Assembly (NCBI GenBank): GCA_963753615.1
Contig: CAVWCW010000008.1
Span: 434,001-498,000, forward strand
Origin: CAVWCW01 sp963753615
GTDB lineage: Bacteria > Pseudomonadota > Gammaproteobacteria > Chromatiales > Chromatiaceae
Direction of reading: 5' to 3'
DNA length: 64,000 nucleotides
Numbering within the stretch: position 1 is the first letter of the stretch; each line of letters opens with the position of its first letter. Below the pieces are notes generated by a model that saw only the letters and a list, made by a program, of their open reading frames with translations, searched no databases and was not told the origin of the DNA. A program made the translations under genes and the position numbers. Below are positions 44,852 through 57,318 of this stretch, one piece after another.

Positions 44852-46447
44852 TTACAGACTGCCTGCTTCGGCGCTTCCCTGGGCAGCGTCGGCTTGCGGC
44901 AGCCGGAGGCGCCTGATCAAACGCCGAATGCGGGTGATAAGCTCCACCTGGGACAAGGGCAAGAACACGAAGTCCGAGACCCCCAGCGCCAACCCCTGCT
45001 CCATGGCCCCTTGGTGTTCCGCATCCGCCAGCATTAGCACCGGCAGGTTGCGGTAGGCCGGAAGGCGTTTGAGCCGGTCCAGCAGGGCCAGTCCGGTCAT
45101 GTCAGACAGGTCCATTTCCATCAATAGCAGATCTGCGGCAAAGCCCGGCGCCGCCTCGAAGGCCGAAGCGGCGTCGGTTTTCAGCAGGGCGTCGAACCCC
45201 TCCTGCTGCAGCCGAAACTGGACCGAGGGCCCGAGCACCGGATCCCTAAGCACCAGGAGCAGGCGCGGGGACTCGGGCTCCTCGCCCAGAGCCGCCGCGA
45301 GAATGCGGTTGCGCCCCGCCGCCTTGGCCGCATACATCAACCCATCGGCACGTCCTATCGCCTGCTCCAGCCCATCGCCGGGCTGAACCTCCACGACACC
45401 GCCGGAAAAGCTGACCGAAAAGGGAGCGCCCGCCGGCGCCTCGAAAATATGGGCACGAAAGATACCCAAGGTCTTTTCCAATGCCGCTGCGGCGCTAAGG
45501 TGCCCGGTACCGGGGAACAGCACCACGAACTCCTCCCCGCCCCAGCGTCCGATGACATCGCTATCGCGCAGGTGCCGGGTCAATACCTGGGCCAGGAACC
45601 TCAGTACCCCGTCGCCGGTGGCATGACCAAAGGCGTCGTTGACCCGTTTGAAACGATCCACGTCGAGAATCGCAAGAGACAGGGATGAGCCGCCCCGATC
45701 GACCAGGAACTCCAGACGCCTAAACGCCTCGATCACCGCGGTGCGGTTGCCCAGACCCGTCAGCCTGTCGGTCCTGGATTGGAGAAAGATCTCCCGCGCC
45801 CGCTGCAGCTTGGAGCTGACTGCGGCGCTAAGCACCGCGGGGCTGATCGGTTTGTGGAAGAACTCGTCCGCGCCCAGAGTGTAACACTCGACCCTGGTTT
45901 CAGCGCTGGTAACTGCCGAGTTGATAATCACCGGTACTCCGTCCAGTTCGGGGCGCCGGCGCAGCTCGACCAGGAAGTTGCGGCCGTCGGAGTCGGGCAG
46001 GAGAAGGTCCAGCAACACCAAACTGACTCCGTGATCGGCCAGGATTGATTCCGCCTCCCGCGTACTGCGGGCCAGAAATATTCGGCGCGTCGGCGCCTCC
46101 AGGTGATTGGCGAGGACTTGAGCGGCGATCGGGTCGTCTTCTACCACCAGTATGTTGGCCGGCGGCGTTTTGCAATTGTCGATTAGTCGCCCGAGTTCCT
46201 GCAGGACCAGCACCAACTGGTGGCTGAAGTCGCCAGCACCGGACTCGTCCAGCGAGGCGGCCAGTTCCGCGAGTCGCTCGGAGCCGCAGGCATCGGCGAA
46301 CGCGCCAGTCAGGCGGGCGATGCGGCGGATCTCGGACGCTGCCGTCTGATGCCCTGCTCGCATGCGGTCCCGAGCCGACTCAATCGCGTGCATCCGGGCC
46401 ACCAGCGCATCCTTGGAAAGCCGGGGAGAATGATGGTCAATACTCAT
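44852..46447 (-). CDS. REC-GGDEF-pseudoREC response regulator / diguanylate cyclase
   Basis: From the ATG at 46447 the product has 531 residues. Residues 1-95 are helical, HPt-like but without a recognisable phosphorylatable His. A receiver domain follows (about 98-215; VVEDDP, phospho-acceptor Asp147 in VLLDLLLPDSDG, Lys in FFHKPISP). The GGDEF domain has GGEEF at 303-307 and an intact inhibitory RxxD site (RDSD, 294-297), implying active, product-inhibited c-di-GMP synthesis. The C-terminal receiver is degenerate: the acceptor position is Glu (LLMEMDLSDMTG), the acidic pair reads RD, and the conserved Lys is replaced (FLPLSQ). It is therefore probably a constitutive or structural domain. 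The sensor kinase partner is unknown; the closest in the window is the hybrid kinase at 60070. Confidence 0.9.
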   Translation of the reverse strand: MSIDHHSPRLSKDALVARMHAIESARDRMRAGHQTAASEIRRIARLTGAFADACGSERLAELAASLDESGAGDFSHQLVLVLQELGRLIDNCKTPPANILVVEDDPIAAQVLANHLEAPTRRIFLARSTREAESILADHGVSLVLLDLLLPDSDGRNFLVELRRRPELDGVPVIINSAVTSAETRVECYTLGADEFFHKPISPAVLSAAVSSKLQRAREIFLQSRTDRLTGLGNRTAVIEAFRRLEFLVDRGGSSLSLAILDVDRFKRVNDAFGHATGDGVLRFLAQVLTRHLRDSDVIGRWGGEEFVVLFPGTGHLSAAAALEKTLGIFRAHIFEAPAGAPFSVSFSGGVVEVQPGDGLEQAIGRADGLMYAAKAAGRNRILAAALGEEPESPRLLLVLRDPVLGPSVQFRLQQEGFDALLKTDAASAFEAAPGFAADLLLMEMDLSDMTGLALLDRLKRLPAYRNLPVLMLADAEHQGAMEQGLALGVSDFVFLPLSQVELITRIRRLIRRLRLPQADAAQGSAEAGSL

Positions 46448-46860
46448 ACACCGGTTGCTCTCGAAACTTGGTACCCGCTCAACAGCCTGCAAACGCCAAC
46501 GTGCAGGGGCCGGCCATATCCGTCGATTTTCCACGCTGTAGTGTAACATCGGAAAGAACCAAGTTGACCGCTTCGCCAAAACCGGACCCGCACCAAATGG
46601 CCGAACTCCCGGGGCTAACGTAAACTTCGTCTGAGACCTCGGACTGCCCCGGCGCCGCAGCCTGTTGTATCATCCCGCCATTCACGGGTGCCGCGGGACG
46701 CCCAGCCGCTTCGCGCTGTCGCAGAATCTGCTGCTCTCCGTTTTTTTGATGCCTGAGTGATTGGGGCTGAGGTCCTGCGTATACCGAATCTCCGATAGCA
46801 GATCCGGTGTCCGCCAGGGCGGGCAGTCGTCAGCATTTCCCCAGCCGGAGCTGGAGCACT
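46448..46860. other. Divergent intergenic region, no gene seen
   Basis: These 413 bases separate the divergent GGDEF and glycosyltransferase genes and must hold both promoters. Short open frames run into it from both sides, but they lack ribosome-binding sites and sensible composition. No hairpin with a T-run or clear promoter pair was found. Confidence 0.4.
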
Positions 46861-48522
46861 ATGATTGGACGTTCAACCCAAGCCCCTACCCCGGCTGCCG
46901 GGGCGAGCTGGATGCTCCACCCCCTGGGCCTGATCGTCCTCTGGGGCCTGCTGGTGCTGTCGGCCCTGTGGCTGCGTCCCCTGTTGCCGATCGACGAGAC
47001 CCGCTACCTTTCGGTGGCCTGGGAGATGTGGCAACGGGGCGACTTTCTGGTGCCCTACAAGAACGGCGAGCCCTACAGCCATAAACCGCCGCTGCTGTTC
47101 TGGCTGATCCACGCCGGCTGGTGGGCGTTCGGGGTCAACGAATGGTGGCCGCGCCTGGTGGCGCCTACGATTGCGCTGGGCAACCTGTTCCTGGTGCGTT
47201 ACCTGTATGGTCTGCTCTGGCCGGCCACACCCCAGGCCCGGAGCCTAGCACCGGTCGCTCTGCTGGCCAGCCTGCTCTGGGTCTACTTCAGCACCGCTCT
47301 CATGTTCGACATGTTGGTTGTGTTCTGCACCCTGGTCGCACTGGTCGGTCTGGTCCAGGTCCCGCGCCGTGGGAGCGGCTTCGGCTGGGGCCTGTTTGGC
47401 CTGGCGCTGGGTTTGGGTGTGCTGGCCAAAGGGCCGGTGGTGCTGGTCTATACCCTGCCCATGGCCCTGCTGCCCCAGCTGTGGCTCGGGGCGCGCCGGC
47501 CCGCGAGCTGGCTCGGCTGGTACCTGGGACTGGTGTCGGCGCTGGCGCTGGCGGTGGCAATCTCCCTGGGCTGGGCCCTGCCGGCGGCCAGCGCCGGCGG
47601 CCAGGCCTATGCCAATGCGATTCTCTGGAGCCAAACCACCGAACGGGTTGCCAGCAACCTGGCCCATCCGCGGCCGGTCTGGTGGTACCTGCTCGGCCTG
47701 CCTGTTTCGCTGCTGCCGCTTGCCCTCTGGCCGGGACTGGGGCGAGCCCTGGTCTCAGCCAGGCGGCGGCTGGGCGATACCGGCACCCGCTTCTGTCTGC
47801 TATGGCTGGGCTCAGGCTTTCTGCTGTTGTCTGCGGTCAGCAGCAAACAACCCCACTACCTGTTACCGATTTTCCCACCAGTGGCCCTGCTGCTGAGCCG
47901 TGGCATCTCGGACGCAAGGCCCGGCAGACCCTGGCCCCTGGGCGCGATGCTGTTGGTATTCGCCGTGCTGATCCTTGGCCTGCCCTATGTAGAGACCTTC
48001 TGGTATCGCCCGCTGCCAGGCCTCTGGTGGGCTGCCGCGGTGCCGAGCCTCGCGGGATGGGTTCTGCTCATCCTGGCCTTTGGGGCATTTGCCTGGCGCC
48101 GGGCCTGGTCGCCGCAGCAACAGGTCCTCGGGATGGCGCTCGGCGCTGGACTGATATTTCTCGGCATGCACCTGTCGGTGGCCCAAGCCGCGAGGCCGGC
48201 CTTCGATCTGAGACCAATGGCACAACATATCAACCAGTTGCAGCAACAGGGGGTGAGCGTCGCCCACTTCGGGACGTACCACGGTCAATACCACTTCCTA
48301 GGTCGCCTGAAACGCCCATTGCTCGAACTTTCTCGCAAAGAGGTCAAAGTGGCTCGCTGGTTGGCCGGGCGGCCGGGAGCGGCGGCCGTCCATTACGTCG
48401 ATGCCTGGACCCCCGAATTGGCGGCAAAAGCGACAGCGGCCGGCGGTTATGCCCAGGCCTACCGGGGCGGCGCCGTTTTGCTCAGCCTGGGTTCGAAACT
48501 AACCGAGCCAGGGCCGGGTTAA
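46861..48522 (+). CDS. ArnT/PMT-like membrane glycosyltransferase (GT-C fold, family 39/83 type)
   Basis: The 553-residue protein starts at 46861 with GGAG six bases upstream and has the length of ArnT. The first extracytoplasmic loop carries the catalytic Asp-Glu motif (LLPIDETRYLSVAWEMWQRG) and the family signature FLVPYKNGEPYSHKPPLLFW. About a dozen transmembrane helices follow and a soluble C-terminal region. Members transfer sugars from polyprenyl-phosphate donors onto lipid A, other lipids or proteins in the periplasm. No arn-type donor synthesis genes are nearby, so the donor and acceptor are unknown. It is transcribed alone. Confidence 0.88.
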   Translation: MIGRSTQAPTPAAGASWMLHPLGLIVLWGLLVLSALWLRPLLPIDETRYLSVAWEMWQRGDFLVPYKNGEPYSHKPPLLFWLIHAGWWAFGVNEWWPRLVAPTIALGNLFLVRYLYGLLWPATPQARSLAPVALLASLLWVYFSTALMFDMLVVFCTLVALVGLVQVPRRGSGFGWGLFGLALGLGVLAKGPVVLVYTLPMALLPQLWLGARRPASWLGWYLGLVSALALAVAISLGWALPAASAGGQAYANAILWSQTTERVASNLAHPRPVWWYLLGLPVSLLPLALWPGLGRALVSARRRLGDTGTRFCLLWLGSGFLLLSAVSSKQPHYLLPIFPPVALLLSRGISDARPGRPWPLGAMLLVFAVLILGLPYVETFWYRPLPGLWWAAAVPSLAGWVLLILAFGAFAWRRAWSPQQQVLGMALGAGLIFLGMHLSVAQAARPAFDLRPMAQHINQLQQQGVSVAHFGTYHGQYHFLGRLKRPLLELSRKEVKVARWLAGRPGAAAVHYVDAWTPELAAKATAAGGYAQAYRGGAVLLSLGSKLTEPGPG

Positions 48523-49122
48523 CCCGGATATCTCACCAGGTATCGCGTCCCTCGCGCAGGGCCCGTGCGGCTGGGCGCCGCTCTGGAGCGAAATCGATAG
48601 CCGTAGCTATCGCTTGAGTGAAGAGCAAGCCCAGGCGTGCAGGAACCAGCCAGGGGTGCGATAGCCAGGCAGCGTTATACCGGGTGTTTCGCTGCAGACG
48701 CCTCCGGAGTGCTATTCGAGGTCCCGTATTTCCGGTCGCTGATGCGCAGTCGCTTGGCGGCCTGGTGAAATATCCGGGTGAACGCCACGGCCACAATGGA
48801 TACTGTCGAACAGCCGGTAAGCGGCTCCGCGATAATACCCTGCCAATACCCGCGTAACTGCACACAGCCCTCCGACGAGGGCTCTGTATTACGGTACTGG
48901 AGATCTCCGCCAACGAATTGAGCCTGTTCAGCAAGCATCCAATTCCCCGGTCTTGACGCCCCGTACCCAGACTGTGAGGGTTCTGCCGGAAATTGCCTGC
49001 GGCCGTGGGGGAGACCTTGGTGGTCGGCTTTGCCGCGGAAGTTGGCCATAGCCGCGGGCCGATGCTCCGAGCAATAGATGAGGGGCTGCGGAGTGTGTTC
49101 GGTTCCGCAAGGTCGGCTCACG
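48523..49122. other. Intergenic region, no supported gene
   Basis: About 600 bases between the glycosyltransferase gene and the pnp terminator. Open frames of 133 and 148 codons on the minus strand have atypical composition, no ribosome-binding site and no recognisable sequence. A perfect 7-bp inverted repeat (cgatagc/gctatcg, 48595-48601 with 48606-48612) has no T-run. The region could hold a decayed gene or an unrecognised RNA. Confidence 0.45.
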
Positions 49123-49146
49123 AAAAAGGGGCCTTGCGGCCCCTTT
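49123..49146 (-). terminator. Rho-independent terminator of pnp
   Basis: aaaggggcc (49125-49133) pairs with ggccccttt (49138-49146) across a 4-base loop. On the minus strand the stem is followed by TTTTT. It lies 37 bases beyond the pnp stop codon and ends the long rimP-to-pnp operon. Confidence 0.92.
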
Positions 49147-49182
49147 CCGTGTTACCACCCGCTCGGGTGTTTGGGATCAGGC

Positions 49183-51273
49183 CTATTCAGCCACCACCGC
49201 TTTCATGCTGAGGCGGATTCGGCCCTGCTTGTCCACTTCCAGTACCTTGACCTTGATCACATCGCCCTCGGCCAGCTTATCGCTGACCTTCTCCACCCGC
49301 TCATCGGAGATCTGGGAGATATGCACCAGGCCATCGCGTCCGGGCAGGATGGTTACGAATGCGCCGAAGTCCATCAGGCGCGCCACCCGGCCTTCGTAGA
49401 TGGTGCCTACTTCCACATCGGCGGTGATCTGCTCGATGCGGCGCTTGGCCTCTTCGCCGGCGGCCCGGTCTACCGAGAAGACCTTGATCGAGCCGTTGTC
49501 GCTGACGTCGACGGTGGCCCCGGTCTCTTCGGTAATGGATCGGATGGTGGCTCCGCCCTTGCCGATGACGTCGCGGATTTTCTCCGGGTTGATCTTGAAC
49601 TCGATGATGCGGGGCGCGTGCTCGGACATCTCGGAGCGGTGGCTGGCGATGACCTTGTTCATCTCGCCCAGGATGTGCAGGCGACCGTCTTTGGCTTGGG
49701 CCAGTGCGGTCTCCATGATCTCCTTGGTGATGCCGTCGATCTTGATGTCCATTTGCAGGGCGTTGATACCGTTCTCGGTGCCCGCAACCTTGAAGTCCAT
49801 GTCGCCGAGGTGGTCTTCGTCGCCCATGATATCGGTGAGCACGGCGAAGGCATCGGCCTCCTTGATCAGGCCCATGGCCACGCCGGCCACCGGGGCCTTG
49901 ATCGGCACCCCGGCGTCCATCAACGACAGGCTGGTGCCGCATACCGAAGCCATGGAACTGGAGCCGTTGGACTCGGTGATCTCGGATACCACGCGGATCG
50001 AATAAGGAAAGGCTTCCAGGCCCGGCATGCTGGCCAGCACGCCGCGCTTGGCCAAGCGTCCGTGACCGATCTCGCGCCGCTTGGGGCTACCCACCCGACC
50101 GGTCTCGCCGACGCAGAAGGGGGGGAAGTTGTAGTGCAGCATGAACGGCTCGCGACGCTCGCCTTCCAGGGCATCGATGATCTGCGAGTCGCGCTCGGTG
50201 CCCAGGGTGGTGACCACCAGGGCCTGGGTCTCGCCACGGGTGAACAGGGCCGAGCCGTGGGTGCGCGGCAGCACGCCGGTGCGAATGGTGATCGGGCGCA
50301 CGGTGGCGGTGTCGCGGCCGTCGATACGCGGCTCGCCGTCGATAATGCGCCCGCGCACGGTGCGCTTCTCCAGCTTCTCGATCGCGCCCATCACCTGCTG
50401 CTCGCCCCACTGGGATTCGTCGCCGCCGCACAACTGCTCGACGGCCTGTTTGCGGATCACCGACAGGGCGCCGTAGCGCTCCATCTTCTCCTTGATCCGG
50501 TAGGCCTCGCCCAGGGCCTCGCCGCAGGCGGCTTCCACCGCGCCGGCCAGGCTCTCGTCGGCCGGCGGGTCCGCCCATTCCATGGCCGGCTTGCCGACCT
50601 CGGCAGCCAGTTCTTTGATCGCCTGGATGGCCGTCTGCATCTGCTCGTGGCCAAACAGCACCGCGCCCAGCATCACCTCCTCGGACAGCTCATTGGCCTC
50701 GGATTCCACCATCAGCACCGCGTGCTCGGTGCCGGCCACTACCAGGTCCAGGTCCGAATAGGGGCTGACACCGGTGGGGCTGGGGTTGAGGATGTATTCG
50801 CCGTCCTTGTAGCCGACCCGCGCGGCGCCCACCGGGCCGTTGAACGGCAGGCCGGAGATCGCCAGGGCGGCGGAGGCGCCGAGCAGCGAGGGGATCTCCG
50901 GATCCACCGCAGGATTCAGCGACTTGACGGTGGCGATGACCTGGGTCTCGTGGTTGAAGCCCTTCGGAAACAGCGGGCGGATCGGCCGGTCCATCAGGCG
51001 AGAGGTGAGGATCTCCTTCTCGCTCGGGCGGCCTTCGCGGCGAAAGAAGCCTCCGGGGATGCGGCCGGCGGCGTAGGTCTTTTCCTGATAGTCGACGGTC
51101 AGGGGGAAAAAGTCCCGCCCTTCCATCGGGCTCTTGGCCGCTACCACGGTCACCAGGACGACGGTATCGCCCATGTTGACCAGCACCGCGCCGTCGGCCT
51201 GGCGAGCGATCTCGCCGGTCTCCAGGGTTACGGGAAAGCTGCCGTACTGAAATGTCTTTTTGATCGGTGTCAC
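49183..51273 (-). CDS. pnp: Polyribonucleotide nucleotidyltransferase (PNPase)
   Basis: PNPase degrades RNA 3'-to-5' phosphorolytically and is part of the degradosome. The 696 residues (E. coli 711) show the first RNase PH domain (GDTVVLVTVVAAKSP; ILTSRLMDRPIRPLFPKG), the helical linker, the second catalytic RNase PH domain (TRGETQALVVTTLGTERD; MDFKVAGTENGINALQMDIK), KH (IRDVIGKGGATIRSI) and S1 (GTIYEGRVARLMDFGAFVTI). It follows rpsO by 34 bases, the conserved rpsO-pnp arrangement, and ends at a strong terminator. Confidence 0.97.
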   Translation of the reverse strand: MTPIKKTFQYGSFPVTLETGEIARQADGAVLVNMGDTVVLVTVVAAKSPMEGRDFFPLTVDYQEKTYAAGRIPGGFFRREGRPSEKEILTSRLMDRPIRPLFPKGFNHETQVIATVKSLNPAVDPEIPSLLGASAALAISGLPFNGPVGAARVGYKDGEYILNPSPTGVSPYSDLDLVVAGTEHAVLMVESEANELSEEVMLGAVLFGHEQMQTAIQAIKELAAEVGKPAMEWADPPADESLAGAVEAACGEALGEAYRIKEKMERYGALSVIRKQAVEQLCGGDESQWGEQQVMGAIEKLEKRTVRGRIIDGEPRIDGRDTATVRPITIRTGVLPRTHGSALFTRGETQALVVTTLGTERDSQIIDALEGERREPFMLHYNFPPFCVGETGRVGSPKRREIGHGRLAKRGVLASMPGLEAFPYSIRVVSEITESNGSSSMASVCGTSLSLMDAGVPIKAPVAGVAMGLIKEADAFAVLTDIMGDEDHLGDMDFKVAGTENGINALQMDIKIDGITKEIMETALAQAKDGRLHILGEMNKVIASHRSEMSEHAPRIIEFKINPEKIRDVIGKGGATIRSITEETGATVDVSDNGSIKVFSVDRAAGEEAKRRIEQITADVEVGTIYEGRVARLMDFGAFVTILPGRDGLVHISQISDERVEKVSDKLAEGDVIKVKVLEVDKQGRIRLSMKAVVAE

Positions 51274-51307
51274 GATAATTCTTCCTTTCGGGAATCTGGG
51301 TTACGGC

Positions 51308-51577
51308 TTAGCGGCGTAGGCCGAGGCTGGAGATCAGCGCCCGGTAGCGTTCCACGTCTTTGCCCTTCAGGTAGTCCAGCAGCTTGCGGCGGGAGTTGAC
51401 CATGCGCACCAGGCCCTGGCGAGAGTGGTGATCGTGCTTGTGCTCGGTGAAATGCCCGGTCAAATCCTTGATGCGGTGGGTCAATAGGGCCACCTGCACC
51501 TCGGGGGACCCGGTATCGCCGGGGCCGCGCTTGTATTCTTCGATAATGGTCTGCTTGTCGGCTGCGCTCATTGCCAT
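51308..51577 (-). CDS. rpsO: 30S ribosomal protein S15
   Basis: Eighty-nine residues from the ATG at 51577 (AGGAG eight bases upstream), the same length as E. coli S15, with the family core GDTGSPEVQVALLTHRIKDL, HFTEHKHDHHSRQGL and RRKLLDYLKGKD. S15 binds 16S rRNA early in 30S assembly. A longer in-frame extension upstream is not supported by the family. A terminator-like hairpin lies 31-50 bases upstream, so rpsO probably has its own promoter or relies on read-through. Confidence 0.97.
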   Translation of the reverse strand: MAMSAADKQTIIEEYKRGPGDTGSPEVQVALLTHRIKDLTGHFTEHKHDHHSRQGLVRMVNSRRKLLDYLKGKDVERYRALISSLGLRR

Positions 51578-51607
51578 GTCAAAAGCTCCTGTGGTTTCAG
51601 CTTTATC

Positions 51608-51628
51608 AAAAACGGGCCTTTGGACCCG
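51608..51628 (-). terminator. Terminator-like hairpin between truB and rpsO
   Basis: On the minus strand CGGG-t-CC pairs with GG-CCCG around AAA (51613-51628, one bulged T), followed by TTTTT. It would attenuate transcription coming from truB before rpsO. The S15 leader is an autoregulatory site in E. coli, so a structural role in rpsO control is the alternative. Confidence 0.5.
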
Positions 51629-51812
51629 GGCGTTGGAACCGCCCGCGCCTTGACCACCCGACAATGAGTTCAGGCGGTCCGGCCCATGGAATTGCCCGAA
51701 GGGGCGTGTTCTGCGCTCCGTACCGGCTAGTGACCGCCGGCGCGCGGGCGCACAGTATGGGCGTTTTGCCCGGCGCTGGCAAATCTCGCGCCGGCCGCAA
51801 ACCTCCCGTAGA

Positions 51813-52730
51813 TCAACCTTGCATCAGCCGCTTGGGCGCGACCTTGCCGTCGTCCTGGATCTCGCCGGCGCCGATGAAGCGGTGATCGCTGGTGTACAGG
51901 CGCACCCAGCCTTCGGTTGGAGCCTTGGGTACCAGCACCGCCTGGCCCTGCTGCAGGTAAAAGGCGGCGTCGCTCGACAGGCGCAGTTCGGGCCAGGCCG
52001 ACAGGGCGCTGTCGACGGGCAGCAGCAACTGTTCCATCTGGCCGAACTCCCGCGCCTCGGTGAGGCCTTCCAGCGTCTCCAGATCGACCATGCCGGCGGC
52101 GTCGAAGGGCCCGACCAGGTTCCGGGTAAGGGCCACCACATGGCCGCCGCAGCCCAGTTCGTTGCCGATGTCCTCGGCCAGGGTGCGCACATAGGTGCCC
52201 TTGCTGCAATGCACGTCGAGCACCAGGTCCGGCAGCTCGCAGGCCAGCAGCTCCAACGCGTGGATACTGACCGGACGCGGCTCGCGCTCCACCTCGATGC
52301 CCCTGCGGGCCAGGCTGTAGAGGCGCTCCCCCTTGTGCTTGAGGGCCGAGTACATGGGCGGCAGCTGTAGGATATCGCCGCGGAACCGGGTCAGGGCCGC
52401 ATGCACCGCGGCTTCGGTCACGTCCTCGGTGGGGCGCGTCTCCAGCACCTCGCCCTCGCTGTCGCCGGTGGCGGTGGTAACCCCCAGGCGCACCCGCACC
52501 CGGTAGCGCTTGTCGGCGTCCAGCAGGAAGGCCGAGATCTTGGTGGCACTGCCGAAGCAGATCGGCAGCAGGCCGTCGGCCAGCGGGTCCAGGCTGCCGG
52601 TATGGCCAGCCTTGCGCGCCCAGTACAGGCGTTTGACCCGCTGCAGGGCCTGATTCGAGGTCAAGCCTACCGGCTTGTTGAGAAGCAGTATGCCGTTGAC
52701 ATTACGGCCCTGCTGGCTGCGGCGTCCCAT
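51813..52730 (-). CDS. truB: tRNA pseudouridine(55) synthase TruB
   Basis: TruB makes pseudouridine 55 in the T-loop of tRNAs. The 305-residue product shows the N-terminal GILLLNKPVGLTSNQALQRV, the catalytic Asp in GHTGSLDPLADGLLP, YSALKHKGERLYSLARRG, and VHCSKGTYVRTLAEDIG, then a PUA-like C-terminal domain. It follows rbfA by 34 bases in the standard gammaproteobacterial order. About 235 bases separate it from rpsO. Confidence 0.97.
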   Translation of the reverse strand: MGRRSQQGRNVNGILLLNKPVGLTSNQALQRVKRLYWARKAGHTGSLDPLADGLLPICFGSATKISAFLLDADKRYRVRVRLGVTTATGDSEGEVLETRPTEDVTEAAVHAALTRFRGDILQLPPMYSALKHKGERLYSLARRGIEVEREPRPVSIHALELLACELPDLVLDVHCSKGTYVRTLAEDIGNELGCGGHVVALTRNLVGPFDAAGMVDLETLEGLTEAREFGQMEQLLLPVDSALSAWPELRLSSDAAFYLQQGQAVLVPKAPTEGWVRLYTSDHRFIGAGEIQDDGKVAPKRLMQG

Positions 52731-52764
52731 GATAATACTGATTCCGAAGGTGGCGACGATGGCT

Positions 52765-53139
52765 TCAGTCGCGGGGCTCGTCGCCGCCCGAGCCGACCGC
52801 CCGGTCGATCAGGGCGTCGAGGTGCATGCCGCGTTCGACCGATTCGTCGTAGACGAAGTGCAGTTGGGGGATGCTGCGCAGCGAGCGCAGGCTGGCCCCA
52901 AGCAAGTGGCGCAGGTAGGGGCCGGCCTCGTTGAGGTGGGCGGTCGCCTCGCGGTGGTCGAACTCGCTGCTAAGCAGGGTGAAATAGACCTTGGCATGGG
53001 CGAGGTCGCGGGTCACCCGCACCTCCTGGATGGTGATCATGCCCAGGCGCCGATCTTTGAGCTCGTCGCGCACCAACTGGGCCAGCTCACGCTGGAGCTG
53101 AGAGCCCAGCCGGTCGGTGCGTTTGAATTCCCTGGCCAT
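52765..53139 (-). CDS. rbfA: Ribosome-binding factor A
   Basis: RbfA is a KH-fold protein needed for late 30S maturation and cold adaptation. The 124-residue product has the family start (REFKRTDRLGSQLQRELAQL), VRVTRDLAHAKVYFTLL and LRSIPQLHFVYDESVERGMH. It lies 16 bases after infB and 34 before truB. Length and motifs are normal. Confidence 0.96.
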   Translation of the reverse strand: MAREFKRTDRLGSQLQRELAQLVRDELKDRRLGMITIQEVRVTRDLAHAKVYFTLLSSEFDHREATAHLNEAGPYLRHLLGASLRSLRSIPQLHFVYDESVERGMHLDALIDRAVGSGGDEPRD

Positions 53140-53155
53140 TCGAGTCGCTCGCCAA

Positions 53156-55756
<2,601 letters not shown>

Positions 55757-55774
55757 CTGGGGTCTCCTGGAGTA

Positions 55775-57302
55775 CTAGCTCTGCTCTTCGTCCGCAAACC
55801 AGGGCGCCCGGGCAGTCATGATCAACTGGCCTGCCCGCTCTTCGTCCATATCCTCTATTTCCATTAGGTCGTCTACCGATTGCTCGGCCAAGTCTTCCAT
55901 TGTCTTGATACCCCGCGCCGCCAACTGGTAGGCCAGATCCTGCTCCATGCCCTCCATGCTGAGCAGGTCTTGCGCCGGCTCGGCCCCATCGAGGGCTTCC
56001 TCACTGGCGATGGCACGGGTCAACAACACGTCTTTGGCTCGCTCGCGGAGTTCGGTCACCATTTCCTCGTCGAACTCCTCGATCCCGAGCATCTCGGTCA
56101 GGGGCACATAGGCTACCTCGTCAATGGTGGAGAAGCCCTCCTGCACCAGGATAACGGCGATCTCTTCGTCTACATCGAGCTGGCGCATGAACTCCTCGAT
56201 CAGGGCCCGCGCCTCGGACTCGCTCTTTTCCGCTGCCTCGGCCTCGTTCATCACGTTGAGTTCCCAGCCCGTAAGCTGGCTCGCCAGACGCACGTTCTGG
56301 CCGCCCTTGCCGATCGCCTGGGAGAGGTTGTCTTCGTTTACCGCCACATCCATGCTGTGGGCGTCTTCATCTACGACGATGGAGACTACTTCCGCCGGGC
56401 TCATGGCGTTGATCACAAACTGGGCCGGGTTGTCATTCCACAGAATGATGTCGACCCGCTCGCCGCCCAGTTCGTTGGACACCGCCTGCACCCGCGAGCC
56501 GCGCATGCCGACGCAGGCGCCTACCGGATCGATGCGGGGATCGTTGGTCTTCACCGCGATCTTGGCCCGTAGCCCGGGGTCGCGGGCGGCACCCACGATC
56601 TCGATCAGTCCTTCGCCCACCTCCGGCACCTCCAGCTTGAACAGCTCGATCAGCAGTTCGGGGGCGGTGCGGCTGACGAACAACTGGGGTCCCCGGGGCT
56701 CGGAGCGCACATCGTACAAGTAGCCGCGCATGCGATCGCCGGTGCGCACCGATTCGCGCGGAATCAGATCATGTTTGCCGATAAAGGCCTCGGCGTAGTT
56801 GCCCAGATCGAGGATAAGGTTGCCGCGGTCGAGCCGCTTGACCAGCCCGGTGACCAGTTCGCCCTTGCGGTCCTGGAACGCCTCCACCACCTTGGCCCGT
56901 TCCGCCTCGCGCACCTTCTGCACGATCACTTGCTTGGCGGTCTGGGCGGCAATGCGGCCGAAGGCGATCGAGTCCATCGGCTCTTGGATGTACTCGCCGG
57001 CCTCTGATCTGCGGGTGCTCCTTGCGCGCCTCGGAAAGCAGGATCTGGGCCTCGGGCTCTTCCAGGCCCTCGGTTTCCCGGTCCTCCTCATCGAGTTCCG
57101 CATCGTCCACCACCAGCCAACGGCGGCAGGTTTCGTAGGCGCCGGTCTCGCGATCGATTCCGACGCGCACGTCGATTTCTCCGCCATGTTTTTTGCGGGT
57201 AGCGGAAGCCAGCGCCGCTTCGATGGCGTCGAAGATAACCTCCTTGTCGACACCCTTTTCGTTGGACACCACGTCGACAACCAACAAGATCTCTTTATTC
57301 AT
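55775..57302 (-). CDS. nusA: Transcription factor NusA, with one frame break in this sequence
   Basis: NusA regulates pausing, termination and antitermination by RNA polymerase. The N-terminal domain starts at 57302 (NKEILLVVDVVSNEKGVDKE) and reads through EARKEHPQI. The frame then shifts, and sense continues in another frame as EAGEYIQEPMDSIAFGRIAA through S1, the two KH domains (ACVGMRGSRVQAVSNELGGE; AIGKGGQNVRLASQLTGWEL) and two C-terminal acidic repeat domains. The break is explained by one extra base (T at 57005 on the plus strand: ggcctctgatc in place of ggcctcgatc). Without it the gene has 508 residues, the normal length. Because nusA is essential in the bacteria where tested, a sequencing error is more likely than a null mutation. 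Confidence 0.93.
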
Positions 57303-57318
57303 CTATCGCTATTCCCGA

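Noticed and set aside
48533..49121. Two minus-strand open frames between the glycosyltransferase and pnp
   Set aside because: No ribosome-binding site, no recognisable motif, and one runs into the pnp terminator area.
57006..57280. N-terminal part of the longer frame over nusA (start at 57280)
   Set aside because: The first roughly 90 residues are Arg/Ser/Pro-rich noise; the real NusA N-terminus is in the other frame starting at 57302.
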